Below the pieces are notes generated by a model. That model was not told the DNA's origin and made no database searches. It saw only the letters and a list, made by a program, of their open reading frames with translations. Shown piece by piece: positions 1 through 9,004 of a DNA stretch of 33,476 nt. The position numbers were made by a program, and so were the translations under genes. Source of the stretch: JBOHHM01 sp050725495 (GTDB lineage: Bacteria > Pseudomonadota > Gammaproteobacteria > Burkholderiales > Burkholderiaceae_C); assembly GCA_050725495.1 (NCBI GenBank), contig JBOHHM010000184.1:1-33476 (forward strand), read 5' to 3'. Within the stretch, counting starts at the first letter, position 1. Each line of letters opens with the position of its first letter.

Positions 1-45
1 CTGAGTCACAATATACGCTCTTTGTGACATTTTGGCTTCAAGCGC

Positions 46-73
46 TTGACCCACGGGCGCGAATTGCTATCAA
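46..73 (+). promoter_or_regulatory. Candidate sigma70 promoter of ribF
   Basis: TTGACC at 46-51 resembles the -35 hexamer (5 of 6). After 16 bases TATCAA at 68-73 is a weaker -10 (4 of 6). The start would lie only a few bases before the ribF ATG at 88, giving a very short leader. The -10 falls inside the 17-bp dispersed inverted repeat at 66-82, so the match may be coincidental. Confidence 0.35.
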
Positions 74-82
74 AAAGATACC
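66..82. repeat. 17-bp AT-cored inverted repeat, copy 1
   Basis: GCTATCAAAAAGATACC follows the pattern GCTAY-N7-RTAGC with one base changed in the right arm (C for G). It is followed by AGC, as several other copies are. It is the only copy outside a gene, a few bases before the ribF start. Confidence 0.6.
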
Positions 83-87
83 AGCTG

Positions 88-1086
88 ATGAAGGTCTTTC
101 GCGGTTTCCACCATCCCGGCATTGCCCCTGCCTGCGCCCTGACCATAGGCAACTTCGACGGTGTGCACCGGGGCCACCAGGCCATGCTGGCGTTGCTCAG
201 CAATGAGGCCCGGCACCGCGGCGTGCCCAGCTGCGTGATGACCTTCGAGCCCCATCCGCGCGACTATTTCGCCGCCGTGGCGCACAAGGCCGAGTTGGCC
301 CCGGCGCGCATCGCCACGCTGCGCGACAAGCTGACCGAGCTGCACCGCTGTGGCATCGATCAAACCGTGGTCCTGCCCTTTGACGCGCGCCTGGCCTCGC
401 TCACGCCCGAGGCCTTCATCCGTGACGTGCTGGTCCGCGGCCTGGGCACGCAGTACGCGCTGGTCGGCGACGACTTCCGCTTCGGCGCCAAGCGGGCCGG
501 CGACTACGCCATGCTCGACGCCGCCGGCCAGCAGCTGGGCTTTGACGTGGCGCGCATGAACAGCTACGAGGTCCACGGCCTGCGCGTCTCCAGCTCGGCC
601 GTGCGCGAGGCTCTGAACCAGGGCCGCATGGACGATGTGGCTCGATTGCTGGGGCGGCCCTACAGCATCAGCGGCCATGTGGTGCACGGGCGCAAGCTCG
701 GGCGTGACCTCGGTTTTCGCACCGTCAACCTGCGCTTTGCCCACTGGAAGCCCGCGGCCAGCGGCATTTTTGCCGTCATGGTCCATGGGCTGACCGAGCA
801 GGCCCTGCCGGGCGTGGCCAACATGGGCATCCGGCCCTCGCTCGACCCCGACGACGTCAACGGCGGGCGGGTGCTGCTGGAGACCCATTGCCTGGACTGG
901 CCCGCTCACCTGGGCGACGAAGGCGCCTACGGTAAAATCATCCATGTGGAGCTGCTGCACAAACTGCACGACGAACTGAAGTACGACGGTCTGGATGCCC
1001 TCACCCAAGGCATCCGCAAGGACTGCGACGACGCACGTGCATACTTCGCCTCCACCCGTCGCCAGACCACGCGCGACCGAATTTGA
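88..1086 (+). CDS. ribF: Bifunctional riboflavin kinase / FAD synthetase
   Basis: Converts riboflavin to FMN and then FAD in the cytoplasm. The 332-residue length fits the family. The N-terminal FAD synthetase (nucleotidyltransferase) domain shows GNFDGVHRGH, with the HxGH nucleotide-binding motif at about residues 27-30, and later VSSSAVREAL. The C-terminal riboflavin kinase domain starts near residue 185 with GRDLGFRTVNL. The usual motif is GFPTAN; the Pro and Ala are changed here but the Thr and Asn are kept. The ATG at 88 gives the standard N-terminus (MKVFRGF...), so the longer frame from 46 is not needed. No strong ribosome-binding site is visible. It is the first gene of a ribF-ileS-lspA run, an order common in betaproteobacteria. 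Confidence 0.96.
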   Translation: MKVFRGFHHPGIAPACALTIGNFDGVHRGHQAMLALLSNEARHRGVPSCVMTFEPHPRDYFAAVAHKAELAPARIATLRDKLTELHRCGIDQTVVLPFDARLASLTPEAFIRDVLVRGLGTQYALVGDDFRFGAKRAGDYAMLDAAGQQLGFDVARMNSYEVHGLRVSSSAVREALNQGRMDDVARLLGRPYSISGHVVHGRKLGRDLGFRTVNLRFAHWKPAASGIFAVMVHGLTEQALPGVANMGIRPSLDPDDVNGGRVLLETHCLDWPAHLGDEGAYGKIIHVELLHKLHDELKYDGLDALTQGIRKDCDDARAYFASTRRQTTRDRI

Positions 1087-1091
1087 ACGAT

Positions 1092-1168
1092 TTGTCATTG
1101 CGGAGCTGATCCGCAATCCGTCTCGCTCCACCCTCCCCCTGGATTCCGGGTCCAGCCCGGAATGACAA
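1092..1168. repeat. Double-hairpin intergenic repeat with terminal inverted repeats
   Basis: The 77-bp unit is bounded by TTGTCATT (1092-1099) and its exact complement AATGACAA (1161-1168). Inside are two perfect 8-bp hairpins with 5-base loops: ATTGCGGA/TCCGCAAT (97-104 and 110-117, plus 1000) and ATTCCGGG/CCCGGAAT (1143-1150 and 1156-1163). It fills most of the ribF-ileS gap and ends just before the ileS ribosome-binding site. Units of the GTCATTGC...CCCGGAATGAC type are, from memory, repeated in many proteobacterial genomes. It could act as an mRNA processing or stability structure, or be a small non-autonomous mobile element. Confidence 0.75.
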
Positions 1169-1184
1169 GTTCCAAGGCATTGCC

Positions 1185-4004
1185 ATGACCGACAAAACCG
1201 ACTACCGCAGCACCCTCAACCTGCCCGACACGCCTTTCCCGATGCGCGGCGACCTGCCCAAGCGCGAGCCGGGTTGGGTCAAGGAATGGGACGACCAAGG
1301 CCTGTACAAGAAGCTGCGCGCTGCGCGCTGCGGGGCGCCGCGCTTCGTGCTGCACGACGGCCCGCCGTACGCCAACGGCCAGATCCACATGGGCCACGCG
1401 GTCAACAAGATCCTCAAGGACATGATCGTCAAGGCCCGCCAGCTCAAGGGCCTGGACGCGCTCTACGTGCCGGGCTGGGACTGCCACGGCCTGCCGATCG
1501 AGAACCAGATCGAGAAAACCTTTGGCCGCAACCTGAGCCGCGACGAGGTGCAGGCCAAGAGCCGGGCCTATGCGAGCGAGCAGATCGCCCTGCAGAAGGA
1601 GGATTTCAAGCGCCTGGGCGTGCTCGGCGAGTGGGACAACCCCTACCTCACGATGAACCACGGCAACGAGGCCGACGAGATCCGGGCCTTGAAGCGCATC
1701 ATGGAACGTGGCTTCGTCTACCGCGGCCTCAAGCCCGTTTACTGGTGCTTCGACTGCGGCAGCTCGCTGGCCGAATTCGAGATCGAGTACGCCGACAAGA
1801 AGAGCCAGACCCTGGACGTGGGCTTTGAATGTGCCGAGCCGGGCAAGCTCGCAGCGGCGTTCGGGCTGGGGGCGCTGGCCAAGCCCGCCTTCGCCGTGAT
1901 CTGGACCACCACGGCCTGGACCATCCCCGCCAACCAGGCGCTGAACCTCAATCCCGAGCTAGAGTACGCGCTGGTCGAAACCGAGCGCGGCCTGCTGGTG
2001 CTGGCCGCCTCGCTGGTCGACAGATGCCTGGAGCGCTACCAGCTCACGGGCATGGTGCTGGCCACGACCCGCGGCGAGAACCTCGAGCGGATCAACTTCA
2101 AGCACCCGCTGCACGACGTGCACGAGGGCTACCGCCGCTTGAGCCCGGTCTTCCTGGCCGACTACGCAACGGCCGACGACGGCACCGGCATCGTCCATTC
2201 CTCGCCCGCCTATGGCCTGGAGGACTTCAACAGTTGCCTGACCCACGGCCTGTCCTACGACGACATCCTCAACCCGGTGCAGGGCAACGGCTCCTATGTG
2301 GACGAGCTCGCGCTGTTCGGCGGCATGAATATCTGGAAGGCCAGCCCGCGCATCATCAAGGTGCTGGGCGAAAGCGACCGCCTGTTCGCCACCCAAGACA
2401 TCAGCCACAGCTACCCGCATTGCTGGCGCCACAAGACGCCCGTGATCTACCGCGCCGCGGCCCAGTGGTTTGTGCGCATGGACGAAGGCGAGGGCGTGTT
2501 CACCAAGGACAAGGCGGCCCAGACCCTGCGCGAGCTGGCCCTGGCCGCGATCGAGAACACCAGCTTCTACCCGGAGAACGGCAAGGCGCGGCTGCGCGAC
2601 ATGATCGCCGGGCGGCCCGACTGGTGCATCAGCCGCCAGCGCAACTGGGGCGTGCCCCTGCCCTTCTTCATCCACAACGCCACCGGCGAGCTGCACCCGC
2701 GCACCATGGAGCTGATCGACCAGGCCGCCGAGATGGTGCAGGCCGGCGGCGTCGAGGCCTGGAGCAAGGCCACGCCCGAGTCGCTGATCGGCGAGGACGA
2801 TGCGGCCCACTACACCAAGAGCCACGACATCCTGGACGTTTGGTTCGACTCCGGCACCACGCACGACCATGTGCTGCGGCACAGCCATGCCGAGCAGTCC
2901 ACCTGGCCAGCCGACCTCTACCTCGAAGGCCACGACCAGCACCGCGGCTGGTTCCATTCGTCGCTCTTGACCGCCTGCGCCATGTACGATCAGGCGCCCT
3001 ACAAGGGCCTGCTGACGCACGGCTTCACGGTCGACAGCCAGGGCCGCAAGATGAGCAAGTCGCTGGGCAATGGGGTCGACCCGCAGGAAACCAGCAAGAA
3101 GCTCGGCGCGGAAATCATCCGCCTGTGGGTCGCCGCGAGCGACTATTCGGGCGATATCGCCGGCGACGACAAGATCCTGGCGCGCGTGGTCGACGCCTAC
3201 CGCCGCATCCGCAACACGCTGCGCTTCCTGCTGGCCAATGTGAGCGACTTCGACCCGGCGCAGGACGCCGTGCCGCCGGCACAGATGCTGGAGATCGACC
3301 GCTATGCTCTCGCCCGCGCCGCGCAGTTCCAGGCCGAGGTCCTGGCGCACTACGAGGTCTACGAGTTCCACCCGGTGGTGGCCAAGCTGCAGGTCTACTG
3401 CTCGGAAGACCTGGGCGCGTTCTACCTCGACATTCTGAAGGACCGGCTCTACACGACGGCGCCGAAGTCGCTGGCGCGGCGCAGCGCCCAGACCGCGCTG
3501 TACCGGATCACGCACGCCATGCTGCGCTGGATGGCGCCGTTCCTGAGCTTCACGGCCGAAGAGGCGTGGAAGCTGTTCGGCAGCTCCGAATCCGTCTTCA
3601 TGGAGACCTATGCGGAGTTCGCCGCGCCCGACCCGGCCCTGCTGGCCAAGTGGGGCCGCATCCGCGAGATCCGCGACGCTGTCAACAAGGACATCGAGAG
3701 CTTGCGCGCTGAGGGCCAGGTCGGCTCCTCGCTGCAGGCCAATGTGGCGCTGGAAGTGGATGCCGAGGATCACGCCCTGCTGGCCAGCCTGGGCGACGAC
3801 CTGAAGTTTGCCTTCATCACGTCCGCTATTGATTTGATAGCAGATAGCGCCCTGGCCATCAGGACTGTCGCCAGTTCCGCGACCAAATGCGAGCGCTGCT
3901 GGCACTGGCGCGACGATGTGGGCCACGACCCGGCCCACCCCACGATCTGCGGCCGCTGCACCAGCAATCTGTACGGCGAAGGCGAAGACAGGAAGTTCGC
4001 GTGA
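1185..4004 (+). CDS. ileS: Isoleucyl-tRNA synthetase
   Basis: Class I aminoacyl-tRNA synthetase charging tRNA-Ile in the cytoplasm, with an editing domain against valine. The 939 residues match the bacterial length (E. coli about 938). The HIGH-type motif is HMGH at residues 68-71 in PPYANGQIHMGH. KMSKS is at about 622-626. The C-terminal zinc-binding tail shows two CxxC pairs (CERC and CGRC). The ATG at 1185 has AAGG about 7 bases upstream. Its TGA overlaps the lspA start by one base, so the two are probably translationally coupled. A 17-bp inverted repeat lies in frame near the 3' end (3825-3841) and encodes AIDLIA. Confidence 0.98.
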   Translation: MTDKTDYRSTLNLPDTPFPMRGDLPKREPGWVKEWDDQGLYKKLRAARCGAPRFVLHDGPPYANGQIHMGHAVNKILKDMIVKARQLKGLDALYVPGWDCHGLPIENQIEKTFGRNLSRDEVQAKSRAYASEQIALQKEDFKRLGVLGEWDNPYLTMNHGNEADEIRALKRIMERGFVYRGLKPVYWCFDCGSSLAEFEIEYADKKSQTLDVGFECAEPGKLAAAFGLGALAKPAFAVIWTTTAWTIPANQALNLNPELEYALVETERGLLVLAASLVDRCLERYQLTGMVLATTRGENLERINFKHPLHDVHEGYRRLSPVFLADYATADDGTGIVHSSPAYGLEDFNSCLTHGLSYDDILNPVQGNGSYVDELALFGGMNIWKASPRIIKVLGESDRLFATQDISHSYPHCWRHKTPVIYRAAAQWFVRMDEGEGVFTKDKAAQTLRELALAAIENTSFYPENGKARLRDMIAGRPDWCISRQRNWGVPLPFFIHNATGELHPRTMELIDQAAEMVQAGGVEAWSKATPESLIGEDDAAHYTKSHDILDVWFDSGTTHDHVLRHSHAEQSTWPADLYLEGHDQHRGWFHSSLLTACAMYDQAPYKGLLTHGFTVDSQGRKMSKSLGNGVDPQETSKKLGAEIIRLWVAASDYSGDIAGDDKILARVVDAYRRIRNTLRFLLANVSDFDPAQDAVPPAQMLEIDRYALARAAQFQAEVLAHYEVYEFHPVVAKLQVYCSEDLGAFYLDILKDRLYTTAPKSLARRSAQTALYRITHAMLRWMAPFLSFTAEEAWKLFGSSESVFMETYAEFAAPDPALLAKWGRIREIRDAVNKDIESLRAEGQVGSSLQANVALEVDAEDHALLASLGDDLKFAFITSAIDLIADSALAIRTVASSATKCERCWHWRDDVGHDPAHPTICGRCTSNLYGEGEDRKFA
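3825..3841. repeat. 17-bp AT-cored inverted repeat, copy 2 (inside ileS)
   Basis: GCTATTGATTTGATAGC has perfect 5-bp arms GCTAT/ATAGC. It lies in frame in the C-terminal part of ileS, with the first GCT being a whole codon (A-I-D-L-I-A). Confidence 0.7.
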
Positions 4005-4492
4005 TGGCCAAGTCCTCTTCAGGCAGCCTGCTGCCCTGGCTGGGCCTGGCCCTGATCCTGCTGATCGCCGACCAGTTCACCAAGGTGCTGATCCTGGGCT
4101 ACTACCGGCTCGGCGACAGCACGCCGGTGCTGAGCTTCTTCAACGTCGTGCGGGTGCACAACACGGGCGCTGCGTTTTCGTTCCTGGCAGCTGCCTCGGG
4201 CTGGCAGCGCTGGCTGTTCACCGGCGTCGGCGTGGCCGCCGCGCTGTTCATCGTCTGGATGCTGCGCTCGCATGCCGGGCAGAAGCTGTTTTCGCTGGCG
4301 CTGGCCTGCATCCTGGGCGGCGCCGTCGGCAATGTGATCGACCGCCTGCTGCACGGCTACGTGGTGGATTTTCTGGACTTCCACTGGGCGGGCTGGCATT
4401 TCCCGGCCTTCAACATCGCCGACAGCGCGATCACGCTCGGCGCCGCCTGCCTGCTGCTCGACGAACTGTTGCGGGTACGACGCGGCAAGTGA
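4004..4492 (+). CDS. lspA: Lipoprotein signal peptidase (signal peptidase II)
   Basis: Inner-membrane aspartyl protease that cleaves the signal peptide of diacylglyceryl-modified prolipoproteins. The 162 residues fit the family, with four hydrophobic segments. Conserved motifs are NTGAAFSFL (about 53-61), GGAVGNVIDRL with catalytic Asp113, and FNIADSAI with catalytic Asp140. These correspond to E. coli D114 and D141. The ATG at 4004 overlaps the ileS stop (TGATG), with AGGAAG about ten bases upstream. A longer in-frame reading from 3887 would only add shadow sequence from inside ileS. Confidence 0.97.
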   Translation: MAKSSSGSLLPWLGLALILLIADQFTKVLILGYYRLGDSTPVLSFFNVVRVHNTGAAFSFLAAASGWQRWLFTGVGVAAALFIVWMLRSHAGQKLFSLALACILGGAVGNVIDRLLHGYVVDFLDFHWAGWHFPAFNIADSAITLGAACLLLDELLRVRRGK

Positions 4493-4534
4493 TGTGGCGC
4501 CTTGCTTCAGGCGTATAGTGGTGGCGAAAGCCAC

Positions 4535-6193
4535 ATGAAGCATCTGTTAAATCTGTTGGCAGCGATCGCGCTGCTGGTATGGGGGACGCATCTTGTTCGC
4601 ACCGGCATCCTGCGTGTGTTCGGCGCCAATCTGCGCCACATGCTGGCGCTGAGCACCAGCAACCGCTTCACCGCCGCCCTGTCGGGCATTGGCGTCACGG
4701 CGCTGGTGCAGTCCGGCACCGCCACCGCCCTGATCATTTCGTCCTTCGTCGGCCAGGGCCTGGTGGCCCTGCCGCTGGCGCTGGCCGTGATGCTGGGCGC
4801 CGATATCGGCACCAGCCTGATGACGGTCGTGTTCTCGTTCGACCTGTCGTGGCTGTCGCCGCTGTTCATCTTTGTCGGCGTGGTGCTGTTCATCTCGCGC
4901 CAGGACACGAGCGTGGGCCGCTTTGGCCGCATCCTGATCGGCCTGGGGCTGATGCTGCTGGCCTTGCGCCTGGTCACGGTCTCGACCGCCGTGCTGACGC
5001 AGTCACCGGCCGTCAAGGCCTTGCTGGCCACGCTGACCAGCGACCTGCTGCTCGAAATCACCGTGGGCGCCGTGCTGGCCGTGGTGTCGTATTCCAGCCT
5101 GGCCATTGTGCTGCTGACGGCCACGCTGGCCAGCTCGGGCGTGATCCCTATGGATGTGGCGATGGGACTGGTGCTGGGCGCCAACCTGGGCAGCGGCTTG
5201 CTGGCGCTGCTGACCACCGCCAAATCGGCCGTGCCAGTGCGGCAGGTGCCGCTGGGCAACTTTGTGTTCAAGGCGCTGGGCATTGCGCTGGTGGCGCCCT
5301 GCATCGGGCTGTGGCTGCACCATGTGCGGCCCTTGCTGGGCGAACCCGCCACCGCGGTCGTGCTGTTTCATCTGGGCTTCAACCTGCTCATTGGCCTGCT
5401 GTTCATCGGCTGGACCCAGGTGATTGCGCGCTGGGTCGAGCAATGGCTGCCCAAGCCCGACAAGACCGCCGTCGACGGCCGGCCGAATCATCTGGATCCC
5501 TCGGCACTGGCCACGCCCTCGCTGGCCATCTCCTGCGCGGCACGCGAGGCGCTGCACCAGGCCGATGTGGTCGAAACCATGCTGATGGGCGTGCTGACCG
5601 TGCTCAAGACCGACGATCTCAAGCGGGCCGAGGACCTGCGCAAGATGGACGACACGGTGGACGAGCTCTACTCCTCCATCAAGTACTACCTGACCAAGAT
5701 TTCGCGCGAGGCGCTGGGCGAGGAAGAAAGCCGGCGCTGGACCGACATCATCAGCTTCACCATCAACATGGAGCAGATCGGCGACATCATCGAGCGCGTG
5801 CTGATCGACATCGAGGACAAGAAGATCAAGCCGGGACGCAACTTCTCCGAAGCCGGCATGACCGAAATCTGCGAGCTGCACGCGCGGCTGCTCGACAACC
5901 TGCGCCTGGGCATGAGCGTGTTCCTCAACGGCACGCTGCGCGACGCGCAAAAGCTGCTGCAGGAAAAAGCGCGCTTCAACAACCTGGAGCGCACCTATGC
6001 GACCACCCACCTGGCCCGCCTGTCGGACAACACGGTGCAAAGCATAGAAACCAGCTCGCTGCACATCGACCTGATCAGCGATCTGAAGCGCATCAACTCC
6101 CACATCTGCTCGATCGCCTACCCGATTCTGGACTCGGCCGGCGCGCTGGCGCCGAGCCGTTTGCGGACCTCCAGGCTGATGGAGCTGGAGTAG
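4535..6193 (+). CDS. Na/Pi cotransporter family protein with C-terminal PhoU domain
   Basis: Predicted sodium-dependent phosphate (or other anion) transporter of the NptA/YjbB type in the inner membrane. The 552-residue protein begins with a hydrophobic segment (MKHLLNLLAAIALLVWGTHL). It has two inverted Na/Pi repeats, each with a QSGTATA- or GANLGSG-like motif (ALVQSGTATALIISSF near residue 60; GLVLGANLGSGLLALL near 210). The last 200 or so residues are hydrophilic and helical, as expected for a PhoU domain that senses or gates transport. The ATG at 4535 was chosen over the upstream TTG at 4502 because it starts directly at the membrane segment. It lies 42 bases after lspA, but a functional link is not evident. 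Substrate is inferred from the family only. Confidence 0.88.
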   Translation: MKHLLNLLAAIALLVWGTHLVRTGILRVFGANLRHMLALSTSNRFTAALSGIGVTALVQSGTATALIISSFVGQGLVALPLALAVMLGADIGTSLMTVVFSFDLSWLSPLFIFVGVVLFISRQDTSVGRFGRILIGLGLMLLALRLVTVSTAVLTQSPAVKALLATLTSDLLLEITVGAVLAVVSYSSLAIVLLTATLASSGVIPMDVAMGLVLGANLGSGLLALLTTAKSAVPVRQVPLGNFVFKALGIALVAPCIGLWLHHVRPLLGEPATAVVLFHLGFNLLIGLLFIGWTQVIARWVEQWLPKPDKTAVDGRPNHLDPSALATPSLAISCAAREALHQADVVETMLMGVLTVLKTDDLKRAEDLRKMDDTVDELYSSIKYYLTKISREALGEEESRRWTDIISFTINMEQIGDIIERVLIDIEDKKIKPGRNFSEAGMTEICELHARLLDNLRLGMSVFLNGTLRDAQKLLQEKARFNNLERTYATTHLARLSDNTVQSIETSSLHIDLISDLKRINSHICSIAYPILDSAGALAPSRLRTSRLMELE

Positions 6194-6200
6194 TGCCGGT

Positions 6201-6989
6201 TCAAACGAGCCCCAGCGCTCCCGCCAGTATCAGCCCGGCCTCCAGCGTGAACTCGCCGCGTGCCAGCCGCTCCAACAAGGCTTCGCGGGTCAGCAAAGCG
6301 AACTGCGCCACCTCCCCGTCCTGGTTGCTGGGGGCCGGCTCGAGGGGCACGGTCGCGCTGTACCAGTCGATGTGCTCGACCAGGTAGCCCAGGCCGGCGG
6401 CGACCTCGTTGCTGGGGCGGCGCAGGCTCACGCGAGCGCCGTATTGCAGCGGGCCCAGCGCCGACAGGCGCAGCCCGGCTTCTTCCGCGGTCTCGCGCTC
6501 CAGCGCTGATTCGACGGTTTCATCGGCGCCGATCATGCCGCCCACCAGGGTGTCCCACAGGCCGGGATCATTGGCCTTGTTGAAGGCGCGCTGCTGCACC
6601 CAGTGGCGGCCATCGGGGGAGCGGCCCACCAGATGCACGGCACGGGTCGTGATGCCCAGCGGGCGCACGAGAGCGCGCTCGACGCTGCCGAGCAGCCGCC
6701 CGCGCTCGTCGGTGACCGCCAGCAGCTCGTCACGCCACGGGCCGCTCAGGCCCAGGCGTCGCATCAGCTGGGCCAGCTGCGCCAGGCTGTGCGTGAGCTC
6801 GCCCGTGACGACCCATCCATGCTCCTGTTTTTGCAGCAAGCAAAGGCCATCCGACAAGGACTGGGCGGCCATCTGGTCCAACATGCCGGGCTCTGCCGAG
6901 CCGAACACCGCCGCGCCGGCGTGCAGCGGCACGCGCGGCAGCAGGGGCGGCTGGTCGGCCGCCGCGCGGGCGCGCTCCAGCCAGTCCAT
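6201..6989 (-). CDS. Nudix hydrolase with N-terminal DUF4743 domain
   Basis: Likely hydrolyses a nucleoside diphosphate linked to another moiety; the substrate is unknown. The 262-residue protein carries a complete Nudix box at about residues 151-173 (GGMIGADE...RETAEEAGL), matching GX5EX7REUXEEXGU. The first 130 or so residues resemble the DUF4743 region found in front of the Nudix domain in thiamine-pyrophosphokinase-associated Nudix proteins. Its ATG (6989-6987) overlaps by one base the TGA of the quinone oxidoreductase upstream on the same strand, which indicates translational coupling. It ends 7 bases from the convergent Na/Pi transporter gene, with no visible terminator between them. 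Confidence 0.88.
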   Translation of the reverse strand: MDWLERARAAADQPPLLPRVPLHAGAAVFGSAEPGMLDQMAAQSLSDGLCLLQKQEHGWVVTGELTHSLAQLAQLMRRLGLSGPWRDELLAVTDERGRLLGSVERALVRPLGITTRAVHLVGRSPDGRHWVQQRAFNKANDPGLWDTLVGGMIGADETVESALERETAEEAGLRLSALGPLQYGARVSLRRPSNEVAAGLGYLVEHIDWYSATVPLEPAPSNQDGEVAQFALLTREALLERLARGEFTLEAGLILAGALGLV

Positions 6990-7972
6990 CACAGCGTGAG
7001 GATGGTCGAACCGGTGGTCTTGCGCGCTTCCAGGTCGCGGTGCGCCTGCTGCACCGCGGACAACGGATAGCGCTGGTCGATGCGGATCCTGACCTTGCCG
7101 CTGGTGACGATGGCAAACAGGTCGTCGGCCATTTCCTGCGTGCTCTCGCGCGTGGCGATATGGGTGAACAGGGTCTGCCGCGTCACGTAGAGCGAGCCCT
7201 TGCTGCCCAGAATGCCGGGCGCGAACGGCGGCACCGCGCCCGAGGCATTGCCGAAGCTGGCCATCAGGCCGAAGGGCTGCAGGCAGTCCAGCGACTTGTC
7301 CCAGGTGTCCTTGCCGACCGAGTCGTACACCACTTTGACGCCCCGCCCGCCGGTGATCTCCTTGACGCGTGCTGCGAAGTCCTCGCTCGCATAGTTGATC
7401 GCATGGGCCGCGCCATGCTCCCTGGCCAGCGCGCACTTGGCGTCCGAGCCGGCCGTGCCGATCAGCTGCAAGCCCAGGGCCTTGGCCCACTGGCAGGCAA
7501 TCAGGCCCACGCCGCCGGCGGCCGCATGGAACAGCACGAAGTCGCCTTCCTTCAAACCGCCCTGCGGCTGGGTGCGCTTGAGCAGATACTGCGCGGTCAG
7601 GCCCTTGAGCATCATGGCCGCGCCGGTCTCGAAGCTGATCGCATCGGGCAGCTTGCACACGCATTTGGCCGGCATGACGCGGACCTCGCTGTAGCTGCCG
7701 GGCGGATGGCTGGCATAGGCGGCGCGGTCGCCGGCCTTGAGGTGCGTGACGCCCTCGCCCACGGCCTCCACGACACCCGCGCCCTCCATGCCCAGCTGCA
7801 GCGGCATCGGCATGGGGTAGAGCCCGCTGCGCTGGTAGACGTCGATGAAGTTCAGACCGACGGCGTGGTGGCGGATGCGGATTTCGCCGGGGCCGGGCTC
7901 GCCCACGCTGACCTCCACGATCTTGAGTTCTTCGGGTCCTCCATGCTGGTCGATGCGAACGGCTTTGCTCAT
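6989..7972 (-). CDS. NADPH:quinone oxidoreductase, zeta-crystallin type
   Basis: Zinc-independent medium-chain dehydrogenase/reductase expected to reduce quinones with NADPH. The protein has 327 residues, the usual length. The N-terminal GroES-like domain shows HHAVGLNFIDVYQRSGLY and GMEGAGVV. The nucleotide-binding Rossmann domain has AAAGGVGLIACQWAKALG, and NYASEDF, VYDSVG and FGNASGAVPPF are typical of Qor. The ATG at 7972 has GAGGAG about 7 bases upstream. It is coupled to the Nudix gene downstream and transcribed divergently from the EamA gene at 8075, with a 102-base shared upstream region. Confidence 0.93.
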   Translation of the reverse strand: MSKAVRIDQHGGPEELKIVEVSVGEPGPGEIRIRHHAVGLNFIDVYQRSGLYPMPMPLQLGMEGAGVVEAVGEGVTHLKAGDRAAYASHPPGSYSEVRVMPAKCVCKLPDAISFETGAAMMLKGLTAQYLLKRTQPQGGLKEGDFVLFHAAAGGVGLIACQWAKALGLQLIGTAGSDAKCALAREHGAAHAINYASEDFAARVKEITGGRGVKVVYDSVGKDTWDKSLDCLQPFGLMASFGNASGAVPPFAPGILGSKGSLYVTRQTLFTHIATRESTQEMADDLFAIVTSGKVRIRIDQRYPLSAVQQAHRDLEARKTTGSTILTL

Positions 7973-8074
7973 GACGATGCTCCTCAGGACTTGGTTGAAA
8001 ACTGGCTGATGCTGCCACGAATCGACAAGCCTTGCTGCGGCAGACTTTTGGCCTTGCCGGTACAGTCCCCGGCG

Positions 8075-8974
8075 ATGAATCCACGCCTGACACCTGCCAC
8101 CGCCTTGCTGCTGGTGATCCCTCCGCTGCTGTGGGCCAGCAACGCCGTGGTCGGCCGCCTCGTCAATGCCCTGGTGCCGCCGATCACGCTGAACCTTCTG
8201 CGCTGGGCCCTGGCTTTCGTCTTGCTGCTGCCGCTGGCCGGCTGGGTGCTGCGGCGCGACAGCGGCCTGTGGCCGCACTGGCGCCGCTTTGCGCTGCTGG
8301 GCCTGCTCGGCGTGGGCTGCTACAACGCGCTGCAGTACCTCGCGCTCAAGACCTCGACCCCGATCAACGTGACCCTGGTGGGCGCCAGCACGCCCGTATG
8401 GATGCTGGGCACAGGCTGGCTGTGTTTTGGCCAGCGCGTGTCGCGACCGCAAGTCGTCGGCGCCCTGCTGTCCATCGCCGGCGTGTTGCTGGTGCTGTGC
8501 CGCGGCCAGTGGGCCCTGCTGATGGAAGTGCATCTCGTGCCCGGCGACCTGTACATGCTGCTGGCCACCATCGCCTGGGCCTTCTACAGCTGGCTGCTGG
8601 CGAGCCCGCAGGAGCCCGCGTCGTTTCGCAGCGACTGGGCGGCCTTTTTGATGGCGCAGGTGGTCCTGGGGCTGGGCTGGTCCAGCCTGTTCACGGCCGG
8701 CGAGTGGGCACTGACCGAGGCGCAGATCCGCTGGGGCTGGCCGCTGGCCGCGGCCCTGCTGTATGTCGCCATCGGCCCGGCCATCCTGGCCTACCGCTGC
8801 TGGGGCATGGGCGTGCGGCAGGTGGGGCCGAACGTGGCCGGGTTTTTCTCCAACCTCACGCCGCTGTTCGCCGCCCTGTTGTCGGCCGCTTTCCTGGGCG
8901 AGCCACCGCACGCCTACCATGCCGCGGCCTTTGCCCTGATCGTGGGCGGCATCGTCGTGTCGTCGCGCAGGTGA
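8075..8974 (+). CDS. EamA/DMT family transporter
   Basis: Inner-membrane protein of the drug/metabolite transporter superfamily, probably a metabolite exporter. The 299 residues contain about ten hydrophobic segments arranged as two EamA repeats. The first repeat has PPLLWASNAVVGRLV and LNLLRWALAF, then NALQYLALKTSTPINVTLVGASTPVW. The second has GDLYMLLATIAWAFYSWLL and GPNVAGFFSNLTPLFAALLSAAFLGE. The ATG at 8075 was chosen because the first membrane segment follows directly; the frame is open further upstream but that part is antisense to the quinone oxidoreductase. Substrate cannot be told from sequence. Confidence 0.9.
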   Translation: MNPRLTPATALLLVIPPLLWASNAVVGRLVNALVPPITLNLLRWALAFVLLLPLAGWVLRRDSGLWPHWRRFALLGLLGVGCYNALQYLALKTSTPINVTLVGASTPVWMLGTGWLCFGQRVSRPQVVGALLSIAGVLLVLCRGQWALLMEVHLVPGDLYMLLATIAWAFYSWLLASPQEPASFRSDWAAFLMAQVVLGLGWSSLFTAGEWALTEAQIRWGWPLAAALLYVAIGPAILAYRCWGMGVRQVGPNVAGFFSNLTPLFAALLSAAFLGEPPHAYHAAAFALIVGGIVVSSRR

Positions 8975-9004
8975 CGGCCGCATCTCGTGAATAATCGCCA
9001 CACG

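Noticed and set aside
1829..3938. Very long open frames in other frames and on the opposite strand across ileS (more than 600 codons)
   Set aside because: They have the Arg/Ala/Gly/Pro-rich composition typical of shadow frames in GC-rich DNA and no recognisable motif, while ileS in the true frame is complete.
6201..8093. A 630-codon minus-strand frame that would fuse the Nudix hydrolase to more upstream sequence
   Set aside because: The part beyond 6989 is the quinone oxidoreductase gene read out of frame; the Nudix protein has a good ATG at 6989 overlapping the previous stop.
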